Shown here one piece after another: positions 1-8,324 of a DNA stretch of 64,000 nucleotides. The stretch comes from Chelativorans alearensis (lineage in GTDB: Bacteria > Pseudomonadota > Alphaproteobacteria > Rhizobiales > Rhizobiaceae). Both the position numbers and the translations under genes were made by a program. Location of the stretch: assembly GCF_010993735.1 (NCBI RefSeq), contig NZ_WQNI01000009.1, positions 248,001 through 312,000 of the forward strand. The letters run 5' to 3'. The notes under the pieces were generated by a model that worked only from the letters and a program-made list of their open reading frames with translations, ran no database searches and was not told the origin of the DNA. Numbering within the stretch: position 1 is the first letter of the stretch; every line of letters starts with the position of its first letter.

Positions 1-270
1 CCCGAAGCAAGCACCCGACCCCTCACTGAAACGCACGCAACGCCACCTGACGGGCAAGCTAATTCATTAACCTTGACCACCCGTTAACGACCGAAACGAA
101 ATTGTATCCACCCCCTCGCCGCAGGCAGAAGAACCGCCACGGAGCGCAGCGGCGGCGGAACCTGTGGAGCGAACACGCCGAATCGTGGCTGCGCCCACGA
201 CAACTTGATGCGACGGCCGCATCATATGCGGTATGCTGGCGCCGGCGGCGGAAACGGGAGGAGAAAGACG

Positions 271-795
271 ATGGATGCCAGCACGCTGCGCGCCCTTCAG
301 GCGCCGATCAAGGAACGCTACAAGTCCGACCCGCAGGCCGCCCGCATAACGCTTTGCGCCAGCGGCACGCTCGACGAGCAGAATGTCGCCTGCAAGGTGG
401 AGACCGGACGGGCGCTCGCCGTTGCCGGCCTGCACCCGGCGACCGGCGGAACGGGCCTCGAGCTCTGCTCCGGCGACATGCTGCTGGAGGCGCTAGTGGC
501 GTGCGCGGGCGTGACCATGAAGGCTGTGGCGACGGCACTGGAAATCCCGCTCCACGCTGCCGCCGTATCGGCGGAAGGCGATCTGGACTTCCGCGGCACA
601 TTGGGTGTCGCCAAGGATGCGCCCGTGGGCTTTGCGCAGATCCGCCTCAGCTTCGACGTCGAGACCGACGCGCCGCAGGAGAAGCTCGATCAGCTCCTCA
701 AGCTCACCGAGCGCTACTGCGTGGTCTACCAGACCATCCGCAGCGGGCCGCCGGTCGAGGTGAGACTGCAGCGCTCGGGCAAGGCCGGCGCTTAA
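271..795 (+). CDS. OsmC family peroxiredoxin-like protein
   Basis: A 174-residue protein of the OsmC/Ohr fold, a family that reduces organic hydroperoxides with a pair of cysteines. One cysteine lies in the central helix (ACAGVTM, near residue 84) and the second about 65 residues later (RYCVVYQ), as the family requires. The ATG at 271 is preferred over an in-frame upstream start at 205 because GGAGGAG sits 8-14 bases before it and the upstream residues are not OsmC-like. The 3' end overlaps the 3' end of der by 4 bp on the opposite strand. The family call is firm; the natural substrate cannot be read from sequence. Confidence 0.88.
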   Translation: MDASTLRALQAPIKERYKSDPQAARITLCASGTLDEQNVACKVETGRALAVAGLHPATGGTGLELCSGDMLLEALVACAGVTMKAVATALEIPLHAAAVSAEGDLDFRGTLGVAKDAPVGFAQIRLSFDVETDAPQEKLDQLLKLTERYCVVYQTIRSGPPVEVRLQRSGKAGA

Positions 796-2210
796 TCCCG
801 CCGACGCTTGGCGCGCCCCGCATAGGGGTTGTCCGATGTGCGCAGGGCGATGCGGATGGGCACGCCGAAGATGTCAAAGGTCTCGCGCAGGCCGTTCACG
901 AGGTAGCGCACATAGGCTTGCGGCATGGCTTCCGGGCGCGAGCAGGACAGCGCGAAGCCCGGCGGCCGCGTCTTGATCTGCGACATATACTTCACCTTCA
1001 GCCGGCGCCCGGCCACGGCGGGCGGCGGATGCCGCGCGGTCGCCGCTTCCAGCCAGCGGTTGAGCGGGCCGGTGGGTACACGCCGGTTCCACACCGCGTG
1101 GGTGGCAAGTGCGGCCTCCATCATCTTATCAAGGCCGCGGCCGGTCTCCGCGGACACGGGTACCGCCCTCAGTCCACGCGCCTGCGGCAACAGGCGTTCC
1201 GTCTTCTCGCGCAGCTCGGCCAAAGTCTGCTCGCGGTCCTCGATCAGATCCCATTTGTTGAAGACGACGACGGGGGCGCGGCCCTCGCGGATGACGAGAT
1301 CGGCGATCTGCAGGTCCTGCTTGTCGAAGGGCATGGTCGCGTCGAAGACGATGATCACCACCTCGGCAAAGCGGATGGCGCGCAGCGTCTCGGCCACGGA
1401 CAGCTTTTCAAGCTTGGCCTGCACGCGCGCCTTGCGCCGCATGCCGGCAGTATCGAACAGCTTTATGCCGCGTCCGCGCCAACGCCATTCGACGGAGATG
1501 GAATCGCGCGTGATTCCCGCCTCCGGTCCGGTCAGCATGCGCTCCTCGCCGATCAGCGCGTTGATCAGCGTCGACTTACCGGCATTGGGCCTGCCGATCA
1601 CGGCGACGCGAACCGGCTTGTCCGGGTCGTAGGCCGGCTCTTCCGCATCCGCGTCGATGTCGTCGCCCACCAGCGCCTCGTCGGCAGGCACTTCCATCTC
1701 CGCCTCCTCAGCCATCTTGCCGGCCACGGCGGCAATGGCGTCGCGCAGCTCCGCCATGCCGTTCCCGTGCTCGGAAGAGACGGCGATGGGCTCACCGAGC
1801 CCCAGGTTCCACGCGTCCAACACGCCGGCTTCGGCACTGCGCACATCCGTCTTGTTGGCAACCAGCACGACCGGCTTGCCCTTGCGGCGCACGATCTCGG
1901 CGAAGGTCTGGTCGTCAGGCAGCACCCCGGCCTTTGCATCGATCATGAAGATGATGAGATCTGCCTCGTCGATGGCAATCTCCGTCTGCGTGCGCATGCG
2001 CGCTTCCAGCGTGGGAGCGGCGGCATCCTCCAACCCGGCCGTGTCGATGACGTCGAAACGCAGATTCTGCAGGCGCGCCGGATGCACGCGCCGATCCCGC
2101 GTCACGCCGGGCGTGTCGTCGACGAGCGCTATCCTGCGTCCCACCAGCCTGTTGAAAAGGGTCGACTTGCCGACATTCGGCCGGCCGACAATGGCGACCT
2201 TGAATGCCAT
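792..2210 (-). CDS. der: Ribosome-associated GTPase Der (EngA)
   Basis: A 472-residue double-GTPase needed for 50S ribosome assembly. Two tandem G domains are visible. The first has [14 protein letters not shown] at residues 8-21, DTAGLEDAA and NKTD; the second has [14 protein letters not shown] near residue 208, [10 protein letters not shown] and NKWD. A KH-like C-terminal domain follows and ends in the basic tail RAKRRRD. Length is normal for alphaproteobacterial Der. The gene lies two bases after a YfgM-like gene on the same strand; in many proteobacteria bamB stands between these two, and it is absent here. Confidence 0.98.
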   Translation of the reverse strand: MAFKVAIVGRPNVGKSTLFNRLVGRRIALVDDTPGVTRDRRVHPARLQNLRFDVIDTAGLEDAAAPTLEARMRTQTEIAIDEADLIIFMIDAKAGVLPDDQTFAEIVRRKGKPVVLVANKTDVRSAEAGVLDAWNLGLGEPIAVSSEHGNGMAELRDAIAAVAGKMAEEAEMEVPADEALVGDDIDADAEEPAYDPDKPVRVAVIGRPNAGKSTLINALIGEERMLTGPEAGITRDSISVEWRWRGRGIKLFDTAGMRRKARVQAKLEKLSVAETLRAIRFAEVVIIVFDATMPFDKQDLQIADLVIREGRAPVVVFNKWDLIEDREQTLAELREKTERLLPQARGLRAVPVSAETGRGLDKMMEAALATHAVWNRRVPTGPLNRWLEAATARHPPPAVAGRRLKVKYMSQIKTRPPGFALSCSRPEAMPQAYVRYLVNGLRETFDIFGVPIRIALRTSDNPYAGRAKRRRD

Positions 2211-2212
2211 GG

Positions 2213-2878
2213 CTAGCCGGGCTCGCCGGAGCCGGCGATCAGTTCGGACATCATCTCCGCCCGCTGGCGCGCGCCGGCCGGAGCCTGCGGGTCGTCGATG
2301 ATCTGCCCGAACAGGGCAAGCGCGTTTTCCCGGTCGCCTTCATTCCAGGCGGCAAGGGCAAGGGTCTCGCGGGCGGTGTGGCGCATGGCATTACCCTCGG
2401 CTGTCAAAGGCTCGACGCGGGTGGCGACATCGGTATAGCTGCCATGGTCGACAAGCAGGAGCGCGGCGCGCAGGCGCGCCATGTCGCGGATGGCAGAAGG
2501 CACCGAGTTGTCGCCGGCGACAGCATCATACTTGGCGACCGCCTCTTCAGCTTTGCCGCCGTCGGCAAGGGTCGCCGCCGCGCGCAGGCGCGCCAGCACC
2601 GGATATGAGCCATAGCCGGAGGTCTCCAGTTCCTCCAGGGCGGCGAGCGCCTCATCCGTGTTGCCCTCGTCGGCCAGTTCCAGAGCGCGGGCGAAGGCGT
2701 CGCCCGCCTGGTTGGCGCGCGACGTCGACCAGTATTCGTAGCCCACATAGGCGGCCGTCGCGAGAATAACGAGGGCCGCGGCGGCAATGGCCATGGTCCC
2801 ATAGCGTCGCCACAGTGCCTTGAGCTGGTCCTGGCGAAGCTCTTCGTTGACCTCGCGGATGAAACTGTCGTCTGACAT
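2213..2878 (-). CDS. YfgM-like tetratricopeptide membrane protein
   Basis: A 221-residue protein with a cytoplasmic N-terminus ([16 protein letters not shown]), one membrane segment at about residues 27-46, and a periplasmic alpha-helical part with TPR-like repeats (for example [20 protein letters not shown]). This is the build of the YfgM/TPR_21 family, an ancillary SecYEG-linked periplasmic chaperone in E. coli. The start at 2878 is chosen because the five residues upstream of it (MNRVF) are not family-like and MSDDSF is the usual beginning. Tight coupling to der implies co-transcription. Confidence 0.85.
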   Translation of the reverse strand: MSDDSFIREVNEELRQDQLKALWRRYGTMAIAAAALVILATAAYVGYEYWSTSRANQAGDAFARALELADEGNTDEALAALEELETSGYGSYPVLARLRAAATLADGGKAEEAVAKYDAVAGDNSVPSAIRDMARLRAALLLVDHGSYTDVATRVEPLTAEGNAMRHTARETLALAAWNEGDRENALALFGQIIDDPQAPAGARQRAEMMSELIAGSGEPG

Positions 2879-3012
2879 GAAAACCCTGTTCACGGCCGGG
2901 CGGCGCCCGGATTACTTTTCTGCCCGCGTTTTAGCGGAAATTCGCGCGCATGGAAGGGGGGTGGCGGAAAGAGACGATTGCGGCCCCGAAGCCGCATGCC
3001 TACGATGGCGCC

Positions 3013-3351
3013 ATGGCGATCGACCCAGACCTGGCGCAGCGGCGGCTTGCCGCGAAGCGCTCCGAACTCGAAGAGTTTTCCCGCCTCTCCGAAGAGGCGC
3101 GCAAGCCGGTGGAACTCGACCAGCAGTCGGTGGGTCGTTTGTCGCGTATGGACGCCATGCAGCAGCAGGCAATGGCGGAGGCAACCGAGCGCGCGCGGCG
3201 CCGCGACCTCGCCCGCATCGAATTGGCCGAGCGGCGGCTGGCGGAAGACGAATACGGATACTGCCTCGACTGTGGCGAGGAAATTCCCGAGCGGCGGCTG
3301 GAGATCGATCCGATGGCGGAGCGCTGCGTACGGTGTGCGGGCAGCCGGTAG
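3013..3351 (+). CDS. TraR/DksA-type zinc finger protein
   Basis: A 112-residue DksA-like protein. The C-terminus carries a four-cysteine zinc finger (YCLDCGEEIP ... ERCVRCAG), and the middle is a charged, probably coiled-coil helix (residues 10-75). It is shorter than the roughly 140-150 residue DksA, so it belongs to the short DksA/TraR paralogues that may act at the RNA polymerase secondary channel. The ATG at 3013 gives the family N-terminus; an in-frame ATG at 2950 would add a 21-residue extension with no family likeness. Its target is unknown. Confidence 0.85.
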   Translation: MAIDPDLAQRRLAAKRSELEEFSRLSEEARKPVELDQQSVGRLSRMDAMQQQAMAEATERARRRDLARIELAERRLAEDEYGYCLDCGEEIPERRLEIDPMAERCVRCAGSR

Positions 3352-3465
3352 CACCACGCCGCTTCCCACTATCCAAACCTGTGCAAACCCCGTCGCGGGC
3401 CCACACCGCGCCATAATTCCCCCCTACCCGGCGTGCGGGGTTGTTCTTTCATACATGGCTGTTGA

Positions 3466-4449
3466 ATGTCGTTCCTATTGCGTCTTGTCGCGTCCGTGCT
3501 TCTTCTCCTCGCCTTTCCCGCTCATGCCGTCCAGCGGCCGCAATATGTGATCGTCTCCTTCGACGGCGCGTCCTTCATCGAGCAGTGGGAGCGCAGCCGC
3601 GAACTGGGAAAGCGGACAGGCGCGCGCTTCACCTACTTCCTGTCCTGCGTCTATCTGCTCTCGCCCGAGACGCGCGATGTCTATCGAGGCCCCGGCACGG
3701 CGGCGGGCAGGTCCAATGTCGGTAACGGCGCATCCAAAGAGGACGTGCGCCGGCGGCTCATGCAGATTTGGCAGGCGCGTGGTGAAGGCCATGAGATCGC
3801 CAGCCACGGCTGTGGCCATTTCGACGGCGGCGAATGGAGCGTTTCCGACTGGAAACAGGAGTTCGGCCAGTTCAGCACTATTCTGCGGAACGCTTGGAAG
3901 ATCAACGAGATCGACGGCGAGCCCAAAGGGTGGCACCGTTTCGCCGACAGCGAGATCGTCGGCTTCCGCGCGCCTTACCTTTCCACCGGCCCCGGCCTCT
4001 TCGCCGCACTGGATGAGGAGGGCTTCCGCTACGACGCCAGCACCGTGTCGCGCGGGCCGGCAGCGCCCGCTGCCAAGGGCTTCGTGACGCATTTCTCCCT
4101 GCCTCTCATCCCTGAGGGGCCGAAGGAGAAGCGCATCATCGCCATGGACTACAACCTCTATGTGCGCCATTCGGGCGGGCTGGAGCGGCCGAGCCAGACG
4201 CAGGCCTTCGAGGACCGCGCCTATAACGCCTTCGAGGCCGCCTTCGAAAAGGAATATGCGGGGGAGCGCACGCCGCTGCAGATCGGCTTCCACTTCACCC
4301 TCATGAACGACGGTGCCTATTGGCGCGCGCTGGAGCGCTTCGCCGAGGCCGTCTGCGCCAAGCCGGCGGTGCGCTGCGTCAGCTATCGGCAATACCTCGA
4401 CGAGACCGCGCCGGCATCTGCCGCACTGCGGGGAAGCGTCGACGGGTGA
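3466..4449 (+). CDS. Secreted polysaccharide deacetylase family protein
   Basis: A 327-residue protein with a clear Sec signal peptide (residues 1-21, cleavage after FPAHA). The rest resembles the NodB/CE4 deacetylase fold: a first strand with an acidic pair (VIVSFDGAS), a metal-binding histidine motif (HEIASHGCGHFDGG, near residues 110-123), a GFRAPYLS motif and a late histidine segment (IGFHFTLMNDG). The first motif is FDGA rather than the usual TFDDG, so activity or substrate may differ. It stands alone, with sbmA-like convergent downstream. The substrate is not predictable. Confidence 0.8.
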   Translation: MSFLLRLVASVLLLLAFPAHAVQRPQYVIVSFDGASFIEQWERSRELGKRTGARFTYFLSCVYLLSPETRDVYRGPGTAAGRSNVGNGASKEDVRRRLMQIWQARGEGHEIASHGCGHFDGGEWSVSDWKQEFGQFSTILRNAWKINEIDGEPKGWHRFADSEIVGFRAPYLSTGPGLFAALDEEGFRYDASTVSRGPAAPAAKGFVTHFSLPLIPEGPKEKRIIAMDYNLYVRHSGGLERPSQTQAFEDRAYNAFEAAFEKEYAGERTPLQIGFHFTLMNDGAYWRALERFAEAVCAKPAVRCVSYRQYLDETAPASAALRGSVDG

Positions 4450-4464
4450 GAATACCTCCGCCAT

Positions 4465-4500
4465 GCGCCCTCGTGGTTCGGCAAGCTCGCCTGAGGGCGC
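4465..4500. repeat. Dispersed palindromic repeat, copy 1
   Basis: A hairpin-forming element with arms GCGCCCTC (4465-4472) and GAGGGCGC (4493-4500) around the core TCGTGGTTCGGCAAGCTCGC. It lies between two convergent genes. Two more copies of the core occur at 23.9-24.1 kb, so this is a small intergenic REP-like family; here it may also act as a terminator for the convergent pair. Confidence 0.7.
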
Positions 4501-4517
4501 TTGGCGCCGTCTAAACC

Positions 4518-5831
4518 TCACGCCGCCGGCTGGTCCTCCGGCGTCACGCCAGCCTGCTCGCGCTCCATGTAGTGCCGGTCGATGTCGGGCAGCGGCTCGC
4601 CCTTGAGCGTCGCCTCGAAGGCCTTCAGGCGCTTGTAGATCGACATCAGCTCGACGATCGTCGTCCAGGAATTCACCAGATACTGGAAGGAACCTTCAAC
4701 GCGGCTGAAAGCGCGGATGATCTGCTGCATGACGCCCAGCGTTATGGCGCCGCCGACGATGGAGGGTCCGAGCGCGATATAAGGCACCAGGTTGCCGATC
4801 TGCAGATAGAAGATACGCACCAGGTTGAAATACATGTAGTTGAGATAGAGGCGGAAATAGTTGCGGCGGACATTGTCGAACAGCTCGCGCACTGTGGGCG
4901 GCTCGGCGCGGTCGGCATGGTCCTCGCCATAGACCAGTTCCTTGCGGTAAGCCGCCTCCACCCGCTGGTTGCGGAACTCCAGGCCCGGCAGCCGGATGCC
5001 GGCCACGGCCACCAGCGCCGTGCCCAGTACAGACCACAGGATGGCCACAAAGACGAGCCCCTGGCTCACCTCGCCGATGATCGGCAGTTCCTTCACGTTC
5101 GCCGACAGACCCCACAAAAGCGGTAAGAAGGCGATCAGCGTCATCAGCGAGTCGAGCAGGCTGATGCCCAAGCTCTCGGTGATCGAGGCGAAGCGCATCG
5201 TGTCTTCCTGCACACGCTGCGCCGCGCCCTCGATGTGCCGCAGCTTCTGCCATTGCGCCATGTAGTGCGCGTTCATCGCCGTGCGCCAGCGGAAGATGAA
5301 ATGGCTGACGAAGAAGCGGAAAAGCGTGCCGAAGAAGACATAGACCAGCGCAATGCGCAGAAAGGCGGCGATCTGCCAGTAGAATTCGCTCGCCTCCACG
5401 GCGTTCGGCGTGCCGAGGGCCGTCTGCACCATGTCGTAGAAGGTACCGAACCACTCGTTGATCATCACGTCGAGCTGGACGAGGAACCAGTTCACGAACA
5501 GGATGAGCGCCGAGCCGGCAACCGACCAGCGCGCCCATGTGTGCGGCGAGTACCACATCCAGCCGCCGACGAAGATGCCGATGACGGCGATGAAATACTG
5601 ATAGAACCAGAAACCCCCGGCTGACGACGCCGCTTCGGCAGCGGCGGCACGCGCCGCCTCCTCCGCCTCGGGGCCGAGCGCGGCGGGATAGCCGTAGCCG
5701 AAGAAGCCGCCGAGGCTCAGCGACGGTCCGAGGCCCTTTGCCAATCCGTACCACAGGAGAATGCAGAAGAGGCTCCAAAGAATGAAGCTGGCGAAGAACA
5801 GACGCGGACGGGGGAAGAAGGAGACGAACAT
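4518..5831 (-). CDS. sbmA: SbmA/BacA-like peptide and vitamin uptake transporter
   Basis: A 437-residue inner membrane protein of the SbmA/BacA family, proton-driven dimeric importers that take up antimicrobial peptides, bleomycin and modified peptides. Rhizobial members are needed for chronic symbiosis. The N-terminus MFVSFFPRPRLFF matches the SbmA start pattern. Several membrane helices follow, with the exporter-like region YFRLYLNYMYFNLVRIFYLQ near residues 335-355. The ATG at 5831 is used; an upstream in-frame start at 5924 would read through a perfect leader hairpin. An insertion rich in Ala/Glu (about residues 48-63) near the N-terminus is longer than in E. coli SbmA. Confidence 0.9.
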   Translation of the reverse strand: MFVSFFPRPRLFFASFILWSLFCILLWYGLAKGLGPSLSLGGFFGYGYPAALGPEAEEAARAAAAEAASSAGGFWFYQYFIAVIGIFVGGWMWYSPHTWARWSVAGSALILFVNWFLVQLDVMINEWFGTFYDMVQTALGTPNAVEASEFYWQIAAFLRIALVYVFFGTLFRFFVSHFIFRWRTAMNAHYMAQWQKLRHIEGAAQRVQEDTMRFASITESLGISLLDSLMTLIAFLPLLWGLSANVKELPIIGEVSQGLVFVAILWSVLGTALVAVAGIRLPGLEFRNQRVEAAYRKELVYGEDHADRAEPPTVRELFDNVRRNYFRLYLNYMYFNLVRIFYLQIGNLVPYIALGPSIVGGAITLGVMQQIIRAFSRVEGSFQYLVNSWTTIVELMSIYKRLKAFEATLKGEPLPDIDRHYMEREQAGVTPEDQPAA

Positions 5832-5888
5832 GGTGCATTCCTGAGTGCGGGTATAGAGCTGACGCAGGCCCCGCGGGGCGTTATCTAT

Positions 5889-5916
5889 CGCGCCGTATCC
5901 GAAGCGATACGGCGCG
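5889..5916 (-). promoter_or_regulatory. Leader hairpin upstream of sbmA-like gene
   Basis: A perfect 11-bp inverted repeat, CGCGCCGTATC (5889-5899) and GATACGGCGCG (5906-5916), with a 6-base loop. It lies 58 bases upstream of the sbmA-like start codon, so it would be in the leader RNA or overlap the promoter. There is no U-tract, so it is not an ordinary terminator. It could be a dyad operator or an RNA structure. Confidence 0.55.
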
Positions 5917-5941
5917 CCGCACATTACGGACGCCCATCACG

Positions 5942-5974
5942 CACCACAACATACGATTCTGTAACGTTGTGGTG
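5942..5974. promoter_or_regulatory. Inverted repeat upstream of sbmA-like gene
   Basis: Perfect arms CACCACAAC (5942-5950) and GTTGTGGTG (5966-5974), centre-to-centre 24 bp, lie about 110 bp upstream of the sbmA-like start. The spacing of just over two helical turns suits a dimeric or tetrameric regulator, but no regulator gene is adjacent. Confidence 0.4.
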
Positions 5975-5995
5975 ACGGCCGTAAGCCCTACAAGT

Positions 5996-6025
5996 AAAGG
6001 GCCCGCCGTTTATGGCGGGCCCTTT
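5996..6025. terminator. Bidirectional-type terminator after the BCCT gene
   Basis: A 12-bp perfect stem, AAAGGGCCCGCC (5996-6007) and GGCGGGCCCTTT (6014-6025), with a 6-base loop. It sits 35 bases past the stop of the minus-strand BCCT transporter gene. The T-run is short (TTTACTT on the minus strand). Confidence 0.7.
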
Positions 6026-6059
6026 ATCCACCAGATAACTGACTCTGCCTTGTCTTTCC

Positions 6060-7640
6060 TCAGCGCTCCTCTGTCGCCAGTGCCCGCCAGGTGGCGTAGA
6101 GCATGAGCATCAGCAGGATGGCGAACGGGAAGCCGGTGGCAATGGCGCCGGCCTGCAACGCCGTTAGGCCGCCGCCCAAAAGCAGAACGATCGCCACCAG
6201 CCCTTCGAAGATCGCCCAGAAGACGCGCTGGGCCACCGGAGCGTCGATCTTGCCGCCGGCGGTGATGGTGTCGATCACCAGTGAGCCCGAGTCGGACGAG
6301 GTGACGAAGAAGACGATCACCAGGATGATGCCGATCAGCGAGGAGATGGCGGCCAACGGCAGGTCCGCCAGCATGGCGAACAGCGAGAGTTCCGGCACAT
6401 AGTCGACCACCGTCTGCTGGACGCCCGTATAACCCTCGACCAGGAACTGATCCAGCGCCGTGCCGCCGAACGTGGTCATCCAAAGGATGGACACCAGCGT
6501 CGGGATGATGAGCACGCACGTGATGAACTCGCGCACCGTGCGGCCCTTGGAGACGCGGGCGATGAACATGCCGACGAAGGGCGACCACGATATCCACCAC
6601 GCCCAGTAGAAGGTGGTCCAGCCGTGCACGAAGCCAGTGTCGTCACGGCCGACCCAGTTGGAAAGTGTGGGCAGGTTCTTCACATAGGCCCAGACGTTAC
6701 CGAAGAATCCGGTGATGATCGCCAGCGTCGGCCCGAGCAGGATGACGAAGAGCAGGAGGGCGATGGCCAACACCATGTTGATCTCCGACAGCCGCTTGAC
6801 GCCCGCATCGAGCCCCGCCACGACCGAGACCAGTGCAATCGCCGTGATCCCCATGATGAGAAGCACGGTGTTGGTGTCGTTCACCGCAACCCCGTAAAGC
6901 TCATTGAGGCCGGCCATGGCCTGCGAGGCGCCCAAACCCAGCGAAGTCGCCAGGCCGAACAGGGTGGCGAACACCGCCATGGTATCGATGACATGGCCGA
7001 CCCAGCCGCGCACGCTCTCGCCGAAGATGGGATAGAAGGCGGAACGGATGGAAAGGGGCAGGCCCTTATTGTAGCTCGCCAGCGCCAGCGACAGCGCGAG
7101 TACCGCATAGATCGCCCAGGGGTGCAGGCCCCAGTGGAAGATGGTGGCCGCCATGGCCATCTCGCGCGCTTGGGCCACGGCGCCCGGCACCACCGCGCCG
7201 TCGACCACCGGCGGCGCCACGCCGAGTGGCGGGTTGTTGAAATGATACATCGGCTCCAGCACGCCGAAGAACATCAACCCGATGCCCATGCCGGCGGCGA
7301 AAAGCATCGCGAACCAGCCCGCATAGGAATATTCGGCCACGGCGTCCTTGCCGCCGAGGCGCACCTTCCCAAGCGGCGTCAACGCCACCACGAGGCAGAA
7401 AATGACGAACAGGTTGGCCGAGATCATGAAGACCCAGTCAAAGGTCGAGGTGAGCCAGGTGCGCAGCCCCTCGAGCACCGGGCCGACGCTGTCACGGAAA
7501 ATCAATGTGACGATGACGAACGCGACAATGACGACGGCAGAAACGAAGAAGACGGGATTGTGGACATCCAAGCCCATGATCCGGACATTGTCCTGCCCCG
7601 GCGCAAGGCCGTGCTCCTCCTGGACGGGCGTATCAGCCAT
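6060..7640 (-). CDS. BCCT family betaine/choline/carnitine transporter
   Basis: A 526-residue secondary transporter of quaternary ammonium compounds with about 12 membrane helices. The family signature is present in FYWAWWISWSPFVGMF (near residues 318-333), and the glycine stretch GMGIGLMFFGVLEPM in helix 3 is typical of the substrate/sodium site. The ATG at 7640 is chosen because GGAG lies 6 bases before it; this GGAG is itself part of an in-frame upstream ATG at 7652. The short tails suggest a transporter without an osmosensing extension. Glycine betaine or a related compound is likely; the exact substrate is unknown. Confidence 0.93.
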   Translation of the reverse strand: MADTPVQEEHGLAPGQDNVRIMGLDVHNPVFFVSAVVIVAFVIVTLIFRDSVGPVLEGLRTWLTSTFDWVFMISANLFVIFCLVVALTPLGKVRLGGKDAVAEYSYAGWFAMLFAAGMGIGLMFFGVLEPMYHFNNPPLGVAPPVVDGAVVPGAVAQAREMAMAATIFHWGLHPWAIYAVLALSLALASYNKGLPLSIRSAFYPIFGESVRGWVGHVIDTMAVFATLFGLATSLGLGASQAMAGLNELYGVAVNDTNTVLLIMGITAIALVSVVAGLDAGVKRLSEINMVLAIALLLFVILLGPTLAIITGFFGNVWAYVKNLPTLSNWVGRDDTGFVHGWTTFYWAWWISWSPFVGMFIARVSKGRTVREFITCVLIIPTLVSILWMTTFGGTALDQFLVEGYTGVQQTVVDYVPELSLFAMLADLPLAAISSLIGIILVIVFFVTSSDSGSLVIDTITAGGKIDAPVAQRVFWAIFEGLVAIVLLLGGGLTALQAGAIATGFPFAILLMLMLYATWRALATEER

Positions 7641-7986
7641 ATTTAACTCCATTTTTGTCCGGCACAGGCAAGAATAAAGGCCCCACGGCCCACGCGCCGG
7701 AACATTCCTCCGCACAACGAGCCTGTAGAAAAACAGACGTCGGAAATGGTCTCTTTGCGACCTCAACCGTGCGGAATGAGACGAAAGTCCAACAATTCAG
7801 GCGGAAAATGAACCCCGCGGCGGCAAAAATGTGGCGACATCGGCGCGTTTCCAGAAGATTCTCGCCGCTTGGGCGCATGACGCTTGACGCGAGGAGTGCG
7901 ACAGGGAAGCATCTACAACGTTCATAGCCGGAACAATTCGTCGCAGGGCGCATTATATCCGGTGCAACGTCACGTTGGAGAGTCTT
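7641..7986. other. Intergenic region between the BCCT gene and a lipoprotein gene
   Basis: A 346-base divergent intergenic stretch holding the promoters of the two flanking genes. A 90-codon open frame at 7655-7927 has no ribosome binding site and no recognisable protein features. I see no RNA gene or strong repeat here. Confidence 0.5.
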
Positions 7987-8253
7987 ATGAGAAAGCTCAT
8001 TCTTTTGGTGCCGTTCCTGGTTGCCGCCGCAGCATGCACGCCCACGGAGCAGGGCGCGGCAATCGGCGGTCTGGGTGGCGCGGCAGTCGGCGCGGCGGTG
8101 GCTGGTAACGAGCTCGAAGGCGCAGTCGTCGGCGGCGCAGCCGGCGCTATCGCCGGCGCGCTCATCGGACGTGCGTCCGAGGGCCGTAACCAATGCATCT
8201 ACCGCGACGAGTACGGCCGCCGCTATACCGCACAGTGCCCGCGCGGCTACTGA
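7987..8253 (+). CDS. Glycine-zipper lipoprotein
   Basis: An 88-residue small lipoprotein. A hydrophobic signal ends in a lipobox-like VAAAAC (Cys near residue 17). A glycine-zipper segment of repeated GxxxG motifs follows (about residues 27-62), then a short tail with paired cysteines (NQCIYRDEYGRRYTAQC). The start at 7987 has TTGGAG upstream. Such proteins (YMGG/SlyB-like) sit in the outer membrane or periplasm and are often envelope-stress related. Exact function unknown. Confidence 0.75.
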   Translation: MRKLILLVPFLVAAAACTPTEQGAAIGGLGGAAVGAAVAGNELEGAVVGGAAGAIAGALIGRASEGRNQCIYRDEYGRRYTAQCPRGY

Positions 8254-8294
8254 GCTTTCTGCCGCGGCACCTGCCGAACGGCAAAAACCAAATG

Positions 8295-8322
8295 GAAAGG
8301 CCGAAGCGCGCTTCGGCCTTTC
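8295..8322. terminator. Bidirectional rho-independent terminator
   Basis: A perfect 12-bp stem, GAAAGGCCGAAG (8295-8306) and CTTCGGCCTTTC (8311-8322), with the loop CGCG. It lies between the convergent lipoprotein gene and melA, and the A/T ends give short U-runs in both directions. Confidence 0.8.
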
Positions 8323-8324
8323 TC

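Noticed and set aside
102-2216. A 704-codon plus-strand frame opposite der
   Set aside because: It covers der and the OsmC gene in other frames and its product is Arg/Gly/His-rich with no recognisable domain.
7655-7927. A 90-codon frame between the BCCT gene and the lipoprotein gene
   Set aside because: No ribosome binding site, unusual composition and no motif; more likely leader or promoter sequence.
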